A stretch of DNA of 64,000 bases from Prorocentrum cordatum. Lineage: Eukaryota > Sar > Dinophyceae > Prorocentrales > Prorocentraceae. The notes below the pieces were generated by a model. That model had not been told where the DNA came from and did not search any database. It worked only from the letters and a program-made list of their open reading frames with translations. Below are positions 41,901 through 50,402 of the stretch, one piece after another (position 1 is the first letter of the stretch; each line of letters opens with the position of its first letter). The position numbers were made by a program, and so were the translations under genes. Location: the NCBI GenBank assembly GCA_963575745.1, contig CAUYUJ010015743.1, forward strand, positions 118,045 to 182,044, written 5' to 3'.

Positions 41901-44381
41901 CGACTGGCTAAGAGTGTGTCAAGCTTACCTGCAGTAAAGTACGCCACCGGATCTACGCTGATCCACTATGACAACGACATCAGCCCGGCGTTCCACTACT
42001 ACGAATGTGTGGGCACCGGCTTAAACATTTCTCAGATCATTGGTAGCAGTCACTCCAGACTTATTCAATGCTTGACTTCACGTGTCCCTTCCTTAGGATT
42101 TCACGACGATTTGGTTAAATATCAGCATTCAAGCAACACGTCTGGGGAACACGAGTCGCCTGGAAACAGGCCTTCTCCAGACACACCAGATGCTTCATCG
42201 CCGAGTGAAGGCCGTCTGTCGACAATCTATGAGGAAAATGAGGAACACAATATCGAAGCTATGATGCTGGAAGAGTGGTACGACGAGCTACGTATGGACC
42301 TTCATCCTACGACGATTACTGATGATTATCTTTATTGCGTCCCAACAACTATGCTGCCCGACCAATGTGTTTTGATTTCAGCATTTGTGGACGAAGATGA
42401 TATTATATCATCTGATATGCTCGGAGACGAGCCGAAATCACGTGAATCCTGTCTAGTCTCTCTTTGTTCAACCACAACCGACGAGAGCTACTCTCTTGAC
42501 AGTGATGAATATGGTCCTTACGTTGAATTATGTTTTACATCGGAAATGTCAAAAATAGTGTTGGATCAGGCTCAACTTGCACAGCTCGATACTGATATGG
42601 TCGCAACGATGAGAGTATATGTATCCTCTGCTGCTAAATGTGCTGTGGTTGTCAAAGAAGATGATCTACTGACCAAAGCCGACATAGCAGCACATCCAAA
42701 GGAGGTTAGTGAAGCTTTGTATACTGAGTTCAAAATCTGGATTGATACTCGATGCTTTGAGATGTATGATTTATCCAAAGCTTCCAACATCATGACATCC
42801 AGATATGTATACAAGTGGAAGTTTGTAAAGATGGGTACCGAGAACGTTAAAACCATTCGTCTCAGACTGGTCCTTCGTGGATTTATGGATACTGAGGCTT
42901 TTGATGTGGAAACATTCTCGGGGACCGCCCGAAGGCAGTCCCAACGACTCCTGGCAAGTGAAGCGGCATGCCATCCAGAGTGGATCTTAGCATCCATGGA
43001 TATCGATAAGGCGTTCCTCAAGGGTTTGACCTATGAGGAACTTGCCCATGCCACCGGCGAGGAAACTCGCATGGTTTGCTTTACTCTTCCACCAGGAAGT
43101 GCTCAGGTACTTCGTACATTGCCCGGCTTCTCATCCTACGACGAAAGTCGACACTGTCTTAGATGCCTCAAACCAGGAACGGGTACAAAGGACGCTCCAA
43201 GAGCGTTCTCTCTCAAACTTCGTACGACCACACGAGCTATAGGACTTACACCGACCAGCTACGATCCTGAATTTGAATTCAGCCAAGACCTTCTGACGGC
43301 AAAACATGTCGATGATATTAACATGACAGGTCTAGAGAAAAATATAGACGACTATGTACAACGTGTCGAACAGGTGTTTGGCAAATGCAAGCTCAACAAG
43401 CACACATATACGAACTGCGCCGTTCGCTACACTAAGAATGATCAAGGAGTTGTGATCATGGACCAGGACGCGTATATCAAACAACTACGTCCTATCACAC
43501 ACCCAGAACTTACAGGAGCGGCGGCCGATGCCAAAGCCACGAAACTCATTACCGACATGTTCGTCAGCCTGCGAGGAGCCCTCGCCTATGCCCTTCTTAC
43601 CCAAATCTGGCTCATGGTATACGTGGTCTCTCTTCAGAAATTTCAAGAGCCCACCAATCTGCAAGTCAGACGTCTGAATGCTGTGGCGCGAAAGCTGATC
43701 AGCAGCCCGAAACGTATCACCTTCCCTCGGATGAAGCCGACGAATGAAGTTGACATCCATAGCGATTCGGGGTATCGGAAGCTTACCGGGGAGGAGGATG
43801 ACGAGACCAAGGGCTACGGCATACGCGGGGCCAATGTACTACGGCGAGGAAACTCGCCTCAAGGCAAGTCCGTCGTTCACCTCTGTGACGGACTATGCAA
43901 ATCACACCGATTACAGGTGAGGTCCAGTTATGCTGCGGAGGCACTTGCAGCTGCACATAACCTTGATGAGTGTTACCCTACGCTCATTACTCTCCACGAG
44001 CTTGAGGCAGGAGCTTTGACTCCACGACAACTACGAGACATGCGTGAAGTTGGAGGCCTAGCTATCAAAGTCTCTCTTACCATAGACGCCGAGTCCGTCT
44101 ACAAATCTTTATCAAGCAGGGATCTCAAGATACCTACAGAACGGACTCTGCTTGGACATATCAGCTGGATACGTGAGCTCATGGATATAGGTATAGTACA
44201 TAATGTGCAATGGTGTGATACTAGGGATATGACCGCAGATGGGCATACAAAGGGAAGCATCGATCGGGAGCTGCTTCTGGAAGTGATGTCAGGCACTCAG
44301 TCATTTAAGTATGACGTGAAGCAATTTGTTCCCTTTCGGGGTCCCGAGGACAGAGACAAACCTAAGTCTAATCAATTTTAG
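38940..44381 (+). CDS. Element Pol: methyltransferase-like segment, integrase, reverse transcriptase, RNase H
   Basis: The open phase begins at 38940. Residue numbers below count from the TTG at 39093. Residues ~58-245 resemble a C5-methyltransferase fold: L-E-L-C-G-G-E-G-G, D-L at 93-94, Q-P-S-C (118-121, for P-P-C), E-Q-P (170-172, for E-N) and D-Q-C. A Cys/His cluster is at ~312-370. Integrase: an HHCC zinc part (~525-570) and a DDE triad D597, D651, E685. Reverse transcriptase: M-D1303-I-D-K-A-F-L and H-V-D1407-D1408 in place of Y-V-D-D. RNase H: D at 1554 and ~1558, E in S-S-Y-A-A-E-A, D in T-I-D-A-E-S, and a W-C-D-T-R-D-M-T-A-D-G-H-T-K end. All catalytic residues of IN, RT and RH appear present over ~5.4 kb without a stop, so this part could still be functional. 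Confidence 0.93.
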   Translation, partial: VHRPTNNNEQALPTESRIKQKERFKAEKEAGIKPRRIKKHVEDGSDDCGDDLSGLGQDLMATWSTDVPVELISSDEDDDLFLTLPTSMPDTRANIYSIVATLCYGHNNCVDMLELCGGEGGISELAFSRGLSSGGNLDKTAYVDLGDPSVQQVIDHYFAICYVRVAILQPSCRTTGPPSYYNYKVNYNTWEQHHKEDLPHITYCGKIAVTQDDARRWFIREQPTGTWVDYISPWKKFANRPRITTVRIDQCATGLKDTTGDYIKKPTNITSNDETILKPFERLKCNGQHVHAQPCNTELSLAQKYTRRLQSAFVEAVYLAKAIDTTRGNAPISTAHAYPTDLPDQAEPGEGMRRIGDRIIPKVATCPACIDNVRKDSPSHNRDPTQCKYHDSISVYWPCPACQRDLTRSKGVKNHLDTEPGKCRFAEPFKLPDDHDPEGKTVPAWWKPLPKPGEGQASASGGRQGARARPPRPRSFGNVDPTSGASSYDMLRDAPERGNTPSASSSEVPQVAARRGRLQGVPPPPDAVNTGDQLRRATRNPLASTGSGAPRLPDWTRFDIQHSLQSLRSHEPHVVKKELRKLHLRWHHAKEPKMRLILEKVGLDNVRLNMIKEVCDTCRECRAWERPGNSTLPSVSLPGNWLDEGEMDLMFYKKRTIFHIMDRCIRLAAGLEISDRERDAIIDAYHYCWIAYHGPFKVLYSDGEGALNNDAAKTMMANKGTELRIRAPGQHATSIESRNGILRGVLHMIEEELNRHNIPVVFTRVLAEGIFVTNAFTFYNGVSPYQAHTGRQPSFLPDLDTLDFPKGPETSGHERERRVREVSLEAITQATAVAKTNRALRAKTTPDGARLYSSGDLVDYHRPTATKDDHGGWNGPFPVIRNVPERGHIVVKAGSREVIVMYPDARHTLYIECLLTRELGMDNMAMQTVLAYVAHLSAGKPAKVFGYIPDYKGNLNLSDDSKFHPRVHLALQYLVRNYFRVEHVVAVRLAKSVSSLPAVKYATGSTLIHYDNDISPAFHYYECVGTGLNISQIIGSSHSRLIQCLTSRVPSLGFHDDLVKYQHSSNTSGEHESPGNRPSPDTPDASSPSEGRLSTIYEENEEHNIEAMMLEEWYDELRMDLHPTTITDDYLYCVPTTMLPDQCVLISAFVDEDDIISSDMLGDEPKSRESCLVSLCSTTTDESYSLDSDEYGPYVELCFTSEMSKIVLDQAQLAQLDTDMVATMRVYVSSAAKCAVVVKEDDLLTKADIAAHPKEVSEALYTEFKIWIDTRCFEMYDLSKASNIMTSRYVYKWKFVKMGTENVKTIRLRLVLRGFMDTEAFDVETFSGTARRQSQRLLASEAACHPEWILASMDIDKAFLKGLTYEELAHATGEETRMVCFTLPPGSAQVLRTLPGFSSYDESRHCLRCLKPGTGTKDAPRAFSLKLRTTTRAIGLTPTSYDPEFEFSQDLLTAKHVDDINMTGLEKNIDDYVQRVEQVFGKCKLNKHTYTNCAVRYTKNDQGVVIMDQDAYIKQLRPITHPELTGAAADAKATKLITDMFVSLRGALAYALLTQIWLMVYVVSLQKFQEPTNLQVRRLNAVARKLISSPKRITFPRMKPTNEVDIHSDSGYRKLTGEEDDETKGYGIRGANVLRRGNSPQGKSVVHLCDGLCKSHRLQVRSSYAAEALAAAHNLDECYPTLITLHELEAGALTPRQLRDMREVGGLAIKVSLTIDAESVYKSLSSRDLKIPTERTLLGHISWIRELMDIGIVHNVQWCDTRDMTADGHTKGSIDRELLLEVMSGTQSFKYDVKQFVPFRGPEDRDKPKSNQF

Positions 44382-44747
44382 TCTGTCCTTGTTGCCCTCG
44401 CGGTCCAATTTGCCAGCACGGGCGCCTACTATAAAGGCGCCCCTCTAGTTGCTCGGAAACGAGCCTTATATTTCACGCCTGGCAGCGAGCCGGCTTCGTA
44501 CAACTCAGGCTCTTTGCCTTAATACAGATTTGCTTGGTGAGGTATGGCCTGTTTGGCTTACCTCTAACTGAGCCGATAGCCCTTCATTGTTTGAAGGGGC
44601 TGTCTTGTATTTGCGTGAAATGCTTTGCGAGGGAACTCGCCTTGCAGTCTGGTGTTAGGCCAGACTGTACGCACTGTTTTCCTTTTTGCAAGCAGTCGTG
44701 CGCGCGACCGTTGCGTGCGACTATGCTCTCCGTCTCCTCCCCTCCCG
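44382..44747 (+). other. Element 3' untranslated region
   Basis: Follows the RNase H stop. It carries hairpins at 44451 and 44627 and ends in a polypyrimidine stretch (44726-44747, CTCTCCGTCTCCTCCCC type) just before the 3' LTR. A retroelement would be expected to have a purine-rich tract on this strand; none is obvious. Confidence 0.7.
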
Positions 44748-44993
44748 ACTTCAAGGGTAGGTAGGTCTTTGGGAGATGTTACAGCATCGGGAGCATAGCT
44801 CGCGCGCGCCGTTGCCTTTGGCCCAAGGCACGCGCGCCCTATTTGCCCGGACACCGCGAGTGTTCGCTATGTGCTGGAAAGATCATTACATCGATCTTAT
44901 CCTATCTTATCCGTCCACCCCTCATACTGTACCTTCACAGCAGAGCGATGGGCGCTATTTGCCATATTTGAGCTACCAGGCTCACTTTCGACT
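44748..44993 (+). repeat. 3' LTR (246 bp)
   Basis: About 98% identical to the 5' LTR; begins ACTTCAAGGG with an extra TAGG and ends TTTCGACT at 44993. Confidence 0.9.
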
Positions 44994-44998
44994 CTCTT
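44994..44998 (+). repeat. Target-site duplication CTCTT
   Basis: CTCTT directly follows the 3' LTR and also directly precedes the 5' LTR at 27270-27274. Five bases is the usual duplication for copia integrases. Confidence 0.85.
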
Positions 44999-45524
44999 CT
45001 CCCGCGCGTGGGGACTGGGAGTTTGTTCCGCTTCCAACTGGAGGCGTTCCGTGCACCTAACAATCGCCCCCGCGCAAGTTCTTTCGGGCCTTTTCGTCCA
45101 GCAGGGGTGGCCCATGCAAGGCTGGCATCAGCAAGGTCGGCAAGCCCAGCAGGGGTGGCATGATCCGCAGCCCCATTCGGATGAAGAGAAAGCGCAGTGG
45201 ATTTCCATGGGCGAGGGCGCGTTCTTACTCCTGTCAGGGCGTCTCTCCCGAAGCCAGCGGGACAAGCTCATCCATGCGAGGGGGCTCAAGGCTGCTGGTC
45301 AAGGAATCCCAGACGGAGTCGAGGTGCCGAGAACGGTTCAGAATCTAGAGCACAATCTTGTCGAACTGCAGCGTAAGGAAGAGCGTCGGGTTGAAGCTGC
45401 CAGGAAGGCCTTCCAGGCGGTCGGCGAGACCCAGGCGCAAGTGGAAGAGACCAAGGCGCAGCTCGAGAAAGCCAAGGCTGACGCAGCCAAGGCCTTGGTT
45501 GGCAGCCCATCGTCGCAAGTCTAG
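44999..45524 (+). pseudogene. Retroposed gene, 3' part: coiled-coil segment
   Basis: Continues the frame of 27163-27274 once the element is removed. It encodes a Gln/Gly/Trp-rich stretch (about 45100-45165), a mixed region and a charged heptad-like segment rich in Glu, Lys, Ala and Gln (about 45320-45500), probably a coiled coil. It ends at TAG 45522-45524. A zinc finger of RNA-binding type plus a coiled coil fits an RNA-binding, self-associating protein such as a LINE ORF1, but I cannot name it. Confidence 0.65.
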
Positions 45525-45971
45525 GCCGCTCTCCAGGGCATGGGCGGCAAGATCCAGGAGCTGCTCGCGGCCTTTGCCGAAGGGCTGGCTAGCTCTGAGG
45601 GCGTCGAGGACAGGAAGAAGACGCTCGCGGAGGGCGCTGGGCACTTCAAGGCGACCCTCGGAGAGGCCTTTGCCTCCCTTGGGCCACCAGCGCCAGGGCG
45701 GGCGCTGGCGCCGCCGCCCCTCCAGCGCAAGCTCCAGCAGGGGCTGGCCAGCCCAGCGCGGGCGGGGGTGGCGCTGCGGCCCCCGATTCCCGACCGCCAA
45801 CAGCAGATGCAGCCATGGATGGTGGTGCTGATGCGGCTGACGCTGCCGGTGCTCGTGATGGCGACTCCCAGCGGCGCGAGCGTCTCATCCAGTCAGGCAT
45901 GGACCGGCTCGAGCGTGAAGGCCAGCGCGGCCCGCTCTCCACCAGGAGGCAAACCTCGCCTTTTGCTCTGA
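45525..45971 (+). pseudogene. Continuation of the retroposed gene past a TAG, with a later frameshift
   Basis: The same phase is open past the TAG, with an Ala/Glu/Leu-rich helical segment (45540-45660). Near 45770 a neighbouring phase becomes the more protein-like one (Asp, Ala and Arg-rich, charged), so a frameshift is likely there. The two lesions support decay. Confidence 0.5.
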
Positions 45972-46189
45972 GGTGAACCAGGGCTTGGAGGCCGCGAGGT
46001 GCCTGTCATCTTCCCCTTCGACAGCATGGGTTTCTGCGTCTGCGGGGGCATGCGCCTCTGGGCGCTCACTCGCCGAGCTTGAAAAGGTGACGACCCCGTG
46101 GGCGGCACCAGCCGCAGGTTGGTCGCTACGCCAAGACCTCGGCTCGGGATCCCGCGGCGCGAGTCTCGCTGGAGGCACGGCGCCTCGCC

Positions 46190-46515
46190 TGAGACATCCT
46201 CAGAATCTGCTCCGAAAGCGGGGGATGTTGAGGACCAAACAGGCAAACCGCCTGAGACATCCCCGCCATTTGGGCGCGAACGGAGGCCGTGCAATACCCC
46301 TTTCGGTCCCCCTTAGGAGTGCGAAAAACAGCAAACCGCTCGAGACATCCTCAGAATCTGCTCCGAAAGCGGAGGATGTTGAGGACCCAAACAGACGCAC
46401 CGCTGGAGACATTCCCACCATTTGGGCGCGATCGGAGGCCGTGCAATACCCCTGGCGCCCCCCCCATTTAGGAGTGCTAGAACCAGCAGGCCGTTCGAGA
46501 CATCCTCATCATCTG
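46190..46515 (+). repeat. ~152-bp tandem repeat, two and a bit copies
   Basis: GAGACATCCTCAGAATCTGC starts copies near 46191 and 46341. A third start near 46494 has become GAGACATCCTCATCATCTGC and runs straight into an ATC microsatellite. Confidence 0.9.
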
Positions 46516-46610
46516 CTCATCATCATCACCATCATCATCACCACCATAACCATCATCATCATCATCATACTCATCCATCATTCACCATCACCATCATATT
46601 CACATCATAG
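46516..46610 (+). repeat. (ATC)n microsatellite
   Basis: CATCATCAT with ACC variants, apparently grown from the third copy of the 152-bp repeat. Confidence 0.9.
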
Positions 46611-46751
46611 TTTTTCCCTACCATGGTCATCATCATGAAAACCATGATCATTTTCTAGTGCAGAGAGGGAGGAGGGGATGGTGTACTCTTGGTCCAGCGC
46701 GTTCGGATAATAGCACGAACCCCATCATTTGGATATGGGGTAAATAAATAA

Positions 46752-47171
46752 TAATGATTACATTATTATTGACCATACTAAGTCTACTACTACTATTACT
46801 ACTACTACTACTACTACTACAAATCATATTCATATTATTAATATTACTACTAATTCTAATAATACCACTAATAATCACATTCGTAATAGTAGTAACACTA
46901 CTTATAATAATCATAATAGTAATATTAATATTAATACTATTACTAATACTAATACTAATAGCAATATTAATACTAATACTAATACTAATACTAATACTAA
47001 TACTAATACTAATACTAATACTAATACTAATACTACTACCAATACTAATACTAATATTAATACTAATACTAATACTAATACTAATACTAATACTAATACT
47101 AATACTAATACTAATACTAACATTAATACTAATACTAATACTAATACTAATACTAATACTAATACTACTAA

Positions 47172-47212
<41 letters not shown>

Positions 47213-47440
47213 TTACTAATACGACTAATAATACGAATACTACTGCTAATACTAATACTCATACTGCTAATAACACTCATGCTACTGTTAATTCTGATAA
47301 CACTACGAAATAATATGATTATTTTTTTATTATTATTTATTATTGTTATCATTATTATTATCATTATTGCTGTTATTGTTTTTATTATTAGTATTATCAT
47401 TCTTCTTCTTCTTCTTATTATTATTTTTTATTATTCACCG
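46752..47440 (+). repeat. AT-rich island, (ACTAAT)n and related
   Basis: A hexamer ACTAAT/ACTACT array (about 46780-47270), then TATT-rich sequence to about 47440. The base composition is sharply unlike the GC-rich surroundings. Poly-Ile/Leu frames here are artefacts. Confidence 0.95.
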
Positions 47441-47589
47441 CGTAAAGCTCCCCATATGTGCATTTATTCGCATGAACCTGTCCGCCGTGAGTGTCTAGGC
47501 GCAAAAGTTTCTGAAAGTAAACGGGCTTGAGTTGTGACGGTTTGGTCATGAATCTAATTGCGAGTGAATTGGGGTGTGAATGAGCCTCA

Positions 47590-47715
47590 GGAGTACGAGC
47601 GCGTCTCTGCGCATGAGCCTGGGGCCTCCTGGGGCCTCCTGAAACCTACTGGGGCTTCCTGGGGCCTCCAGGAGCCTCTTGGGGCCTCCTGGGGCCTCCT
47701 GGGACCTCCTAGGGA
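47590..47715 (+). repeat. GGGGCCTCCTG degenerate repeat
   Basis: About ten units of TGGGGCCTCC in tandem; the same class returns at 48000-48180 as GAGGCCTCCTG and CTTCCTGTGGCC. Confidence 0.8.
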
Positions 47716-47718
47716 GAT

Positions 47719-47990
47719 TCGTACCCCAGGGGAGGCCCAAACTATAGCAACAGACGTACATAAAGCATTGCGGATTGGAGCCGCAGGAGAAGGGCAATCT
47801 ATAGGAACACGCGTAAACCACCAAGGACTCGTGCCCCAGGAGAGGCCCACGATATTGGAACATACGTAAGTCATTTACGATTGTGTACACAGGGGAAGGA
47901 CAATCTATAGACAAATACATATAACATCAAGGATTCGTGCTCCAGGTGAGGCCCAATCTACAGGAGCATACGTACAACACATGGGATTGC
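47719..47990 (+). repeat. ~53-bp tandem repeat, five copies
   Basis: Units begin GGATTCGTGCCCCAGG-like, continue GAGGCCCAATCTATAG and end ACATACGTA. Starts fall near 47719, 47773, 47826, 47880 and 47932. Confidence 0.8.
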
Positions 47991-47999
47991 AGCCACTCC

Positions 48000-48425
48000 T
48001 GTTGCCTTCTGAGGCCTCCTGCTAATGAGGTCTCTCGAGGCCTCCTGTTGCCTTCCGAGGCCTCCTGGCGCTTCCTGTGGCCTCCTGTTGCCTTCCGAAG
48101 CTTCCTTGCGCTTCCTGTGGCCTCCTGGGGCCTCCTGTGGCTTCCTGAGGCCTCCTGGAGCTTCCTGGGCCCTCCTGGAGAAGGAAAAGGAAAAGGAAAA
48201 GGAAAAGAGGAGGAGGAGGAAGAGGAGGAGGATGAGGAGGAGGAGGAGGGCGAGGAGGATGAGGAGGACGAGGGAGGAGGGAGGAGGGAGGAGGTAGGAG
48301 AGTGGAGGGTGGAGGGAGGAGGGAGAAGGGAGGATGGAGGTGGGAGGAGGGAGGGGAGGAGGGAGAGGGAGGGGAGGTAAGGGAGGGAAGGGAGGGAGGG
48401 GAGGGAGGGGAGGGAGGGGAGGGAG
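48000..48425 (+). repeat. CCTCCTG repeat followed by purine tract
   Basis: 48000-48180 has the CCTCCTG repeat; 48180-48260 has AAGGAAAAGG then GAGGAG; 48260-48425 has GGGAGG. Confidence 0.8.
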
Positions 48426-49332
48426 GCAAGCTAGGTGCGCTCGCGTTATATCTGACATCCTACCCCTCCCTCCCATCCCTTACCATGGCGCAGATCCCCT
48501 CTCTAGTCGCGCAGTTGGATGTCGAGCAGGGCAATGATCCCGAAAGGGTACGCGATGCAATGTAGAGCACGGCATGGCATGGCGTAGAAGAGCACCGCAA
48601 AGCGTAGTATCAACCTAGCATTGCATTGCATGCCGTGGCATGGCACGGGAAATGACGCCAGCGCTGCAGCGGGAGCACGAATCGAAACGAGCGGAAGCGC
48701 GGAAATGAGGCCAGCGCTGCAGCGGGAACACGACTTGGAACGAGCGGAAGCACGGAAATGAGGCCAGCGCTGCAGCGGGAGCACGATTCGGAACGAGCGG
48801 GGCCCGAAAATGAGGCGGGCGCCTCAGCGAGAGCAGCATTTGGGAAACAAATGCAGGCGAAAACCTAACTCTGGGGAGACCTGTGTGTAAAAAAACAGTG
48901 CGCGGGCGGGGGTCGGACATTTTCAGGCCGTCATCAGGGGAAGAGGGAAAATAATATTCATTGAGTAATTATGGAGGGAGGGGAGGGAAAGGGAGGGAGG
49001 GGAAGGAGGCAAGCTAGGTGCGCTCGCGTCATATCTGACATCCAACCCCTCCCTCCCATCCCTTACCATGGCGCAGATTCCCTTTCTACTCGCACAGTCG
49101 GATGTCGAGCAGGGTAATGATCCCGAAAGGGTACGCGATGCATTGTAGAGCACGGCGTGGCATGGCGTAGAAGAAAAGCGCGAAGCGTAGTATCAACCTA
49201 GCATTGCATTGCATGCCGTGGCATGGCACGGGAAATGACGCCAGCGCTGCAGCGGGAGCACGAGTCGAAACGAGCGGAAGCGCGGAAATGAGGCCAGCGC
49301 TGCAGCGGGAACGCGATTTGGAACGAGCGGAA

Positions 49333-49740
49333 GCACGCCGGAATTGGCCCGGGAGGCTTCCCAGGCGCCAGAAGCAAACATTAAGCATTTTCAACATAAA
49401 AATGTATTAGAATGGTTTTTTTTCGGCGCCGCCTCGGAACTCGATTTTCCGGCGCCGGCCGGAACCGGCTCCGGACCCGGCCCGAACGCCGGCCCAGGCG
49501 CTGGCTCGGGCATCTGGCCGGGGCGCCGGCTCGGGCGCCGGCCCGGGCGTCGGAATCGGCCCGGGAGGCCTCCCGGGCGCCGGAAGCAGGAATTCAGCAT
49601 TTTCAAAAAAAATGTGTATTAGGATGCCTTTTTTTTGGCGCCGCCTCGGAACTCGATTTTCCAGCGCCGGCCGGATCCGGCTCCGGACCCGGCCGGAGCG
49701 CCGGCCCGGGAGCCGTCTCGGGCGTGCAGCCCAGGCGCCG
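49333..49740 (+). repeat. ~217-bp GC-rich duplication inside an R1 unit
   Basis: Two units starting GGAATTGGCCCGGGAGG (49333) and GGAATCGGCCCGGGAGG (49550), each with a TTTTCAA...TGTATTAG A/T-rich part and a GCCGGC-rich part. Confidence 0.85.
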
Positions 49741-50244
49741 GCGGAAATGATGCCAGCGCTGCAGCGGGAGCACGATTCGGAACGAGCGGGGCCCGAAAAT
49801 GAGGCCGGCGCCTCAGCGAGAGCAGCATTTTGGAACAAAAATGCCAGCGAAAACCCAAGTCCGGGGAATGTGTGTAAAAAACAGTACGCGGGGGGGTCGA
49901 ATATGATCAGAGCACTTTCAAACCGTCATCAGGGGAAGAGGGAGACTAGTATTCATATTGAAAAGGGAGGGAGGGGAGGGGAGAGGAGGGAGGGTAGGGG
50001 GTAGGGAGGGGAGGGATGGGAGGGGAGGGGAAGGGAGGGGGGGGGAGGAAGAGGGAGGGAGGGAGGAGGGGAGGCAAGCTAGGTGCGCTCGCGTCAACAT
50101 CTGACATCCTACCCCTCCCTCCCATCCCTTACCATGGCGCTGATTTTCTCTATCCGCGGACGCGTGTCGTAGCGGACCTGTGGCTCCGCGCGCGCGTGCG
50201 TAGTGTGTGGTGGTGCGCGTGCGTGCGTGCGTGCGTGCGTCTGT

Positions 50245-50402
50245 GCGTGGTTGTGGTGGTGGTGGTGGTGGTGGTGGTGATGGTGGTGCTGGTGGTGGTG
50301 GTGGTGGTGCTGGTGGTGGTTGTGTTGTTGTTGTTGGTGGTGGTGGTGGTGGTGGTAGTGGTGGTGGTGGTGGTGGTGGTAGTGGTGGTGGTGGTGCGGC
50401 GC
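50245..50402 (+). repeat. (GGT/GTG)n microsatellite inside an R1 unit
   Basis: GTG triplets with GCT, GTT and GTA variants, replacing the usual middle of the unit that starts at 50074. Confidence 0.95.

Larger units (their letters stand above)
27733..44640 (+). repeat. ~36 dispersed 14-bp hairpins with GNRA-type tetraloops
   Basis: Form GC-nnn-GNRA-nnn-GC with a 5-bp stem. Perfect examples start at 27733, 29320, 29646, 29793, 30285, 30360, 30576, 31060, 31287, 33099, 33180, 34322, 34582, 34822, 35000, 35410, 35983, 36358, 36847, 36880, 37415, 37504, 37769, 38563, 38821, 39918, 40427, 41751, 42158, 42419, 43057, 43844, 44451 and 44627; 35902 has a GATA loop and 37947 one G-T pair. Stems include CAGG/CCTG, CGGG/CCCG, CGAG/CTCG, CTCG/CGAG, CCTG/CAGG, CTGG/CCAG, CGTG/CACG, CACG/CGTG and CGGA/TCCG. 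Loops are GAAA, GCAA, GAGA, GTAA and GGAA. About three quarters are read in one phase as x-Gly-Asn-x-Pro. Two lie in the 3' non-coding region. Confidence 0.93.
27275..44993 (+). mobile_element. 17.7-kb Ty1/copia LTR retrotransposon with accessory domains
   Basis: The order integrase, reverse transcriptase, RNase H after Gag and protease defines Ty1/copia. Boundaries rest on LTR homology, the 5-bp duplication CTCTT (27270-27274 and 44994-44998), a primer site touching the 5' LTR, and restoration of the host frame on excision. At 17.7 kb it is about three times the usual copia length. The excess comes from a proline-rich linker with a nested repeat insertion, a Tpt1/KptA domain, a RING-H2 finger and methyltransferase-like segments. 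Coding phases run 2, 1, 0, 2, 0 (position modulo 3), with single stops at 28814 and 37874, so this copy is either decayed or relies on recoding. LTR identity of ~98% means a fairly recent insertion. Confidence 0.95.

Noticed and set aside
42572-43021. Minus-strand ORFs within the Pol coding region
   Set aside because: Shadow frames of the reverse transcriptase ORF; no domains.
46754-47530. 258-codon Ile/Leu-rich ORF resembling a membrane protein
   Set aside because: It is the translation of the (ACTAAT)n array; the other strand gives an equally long frame.
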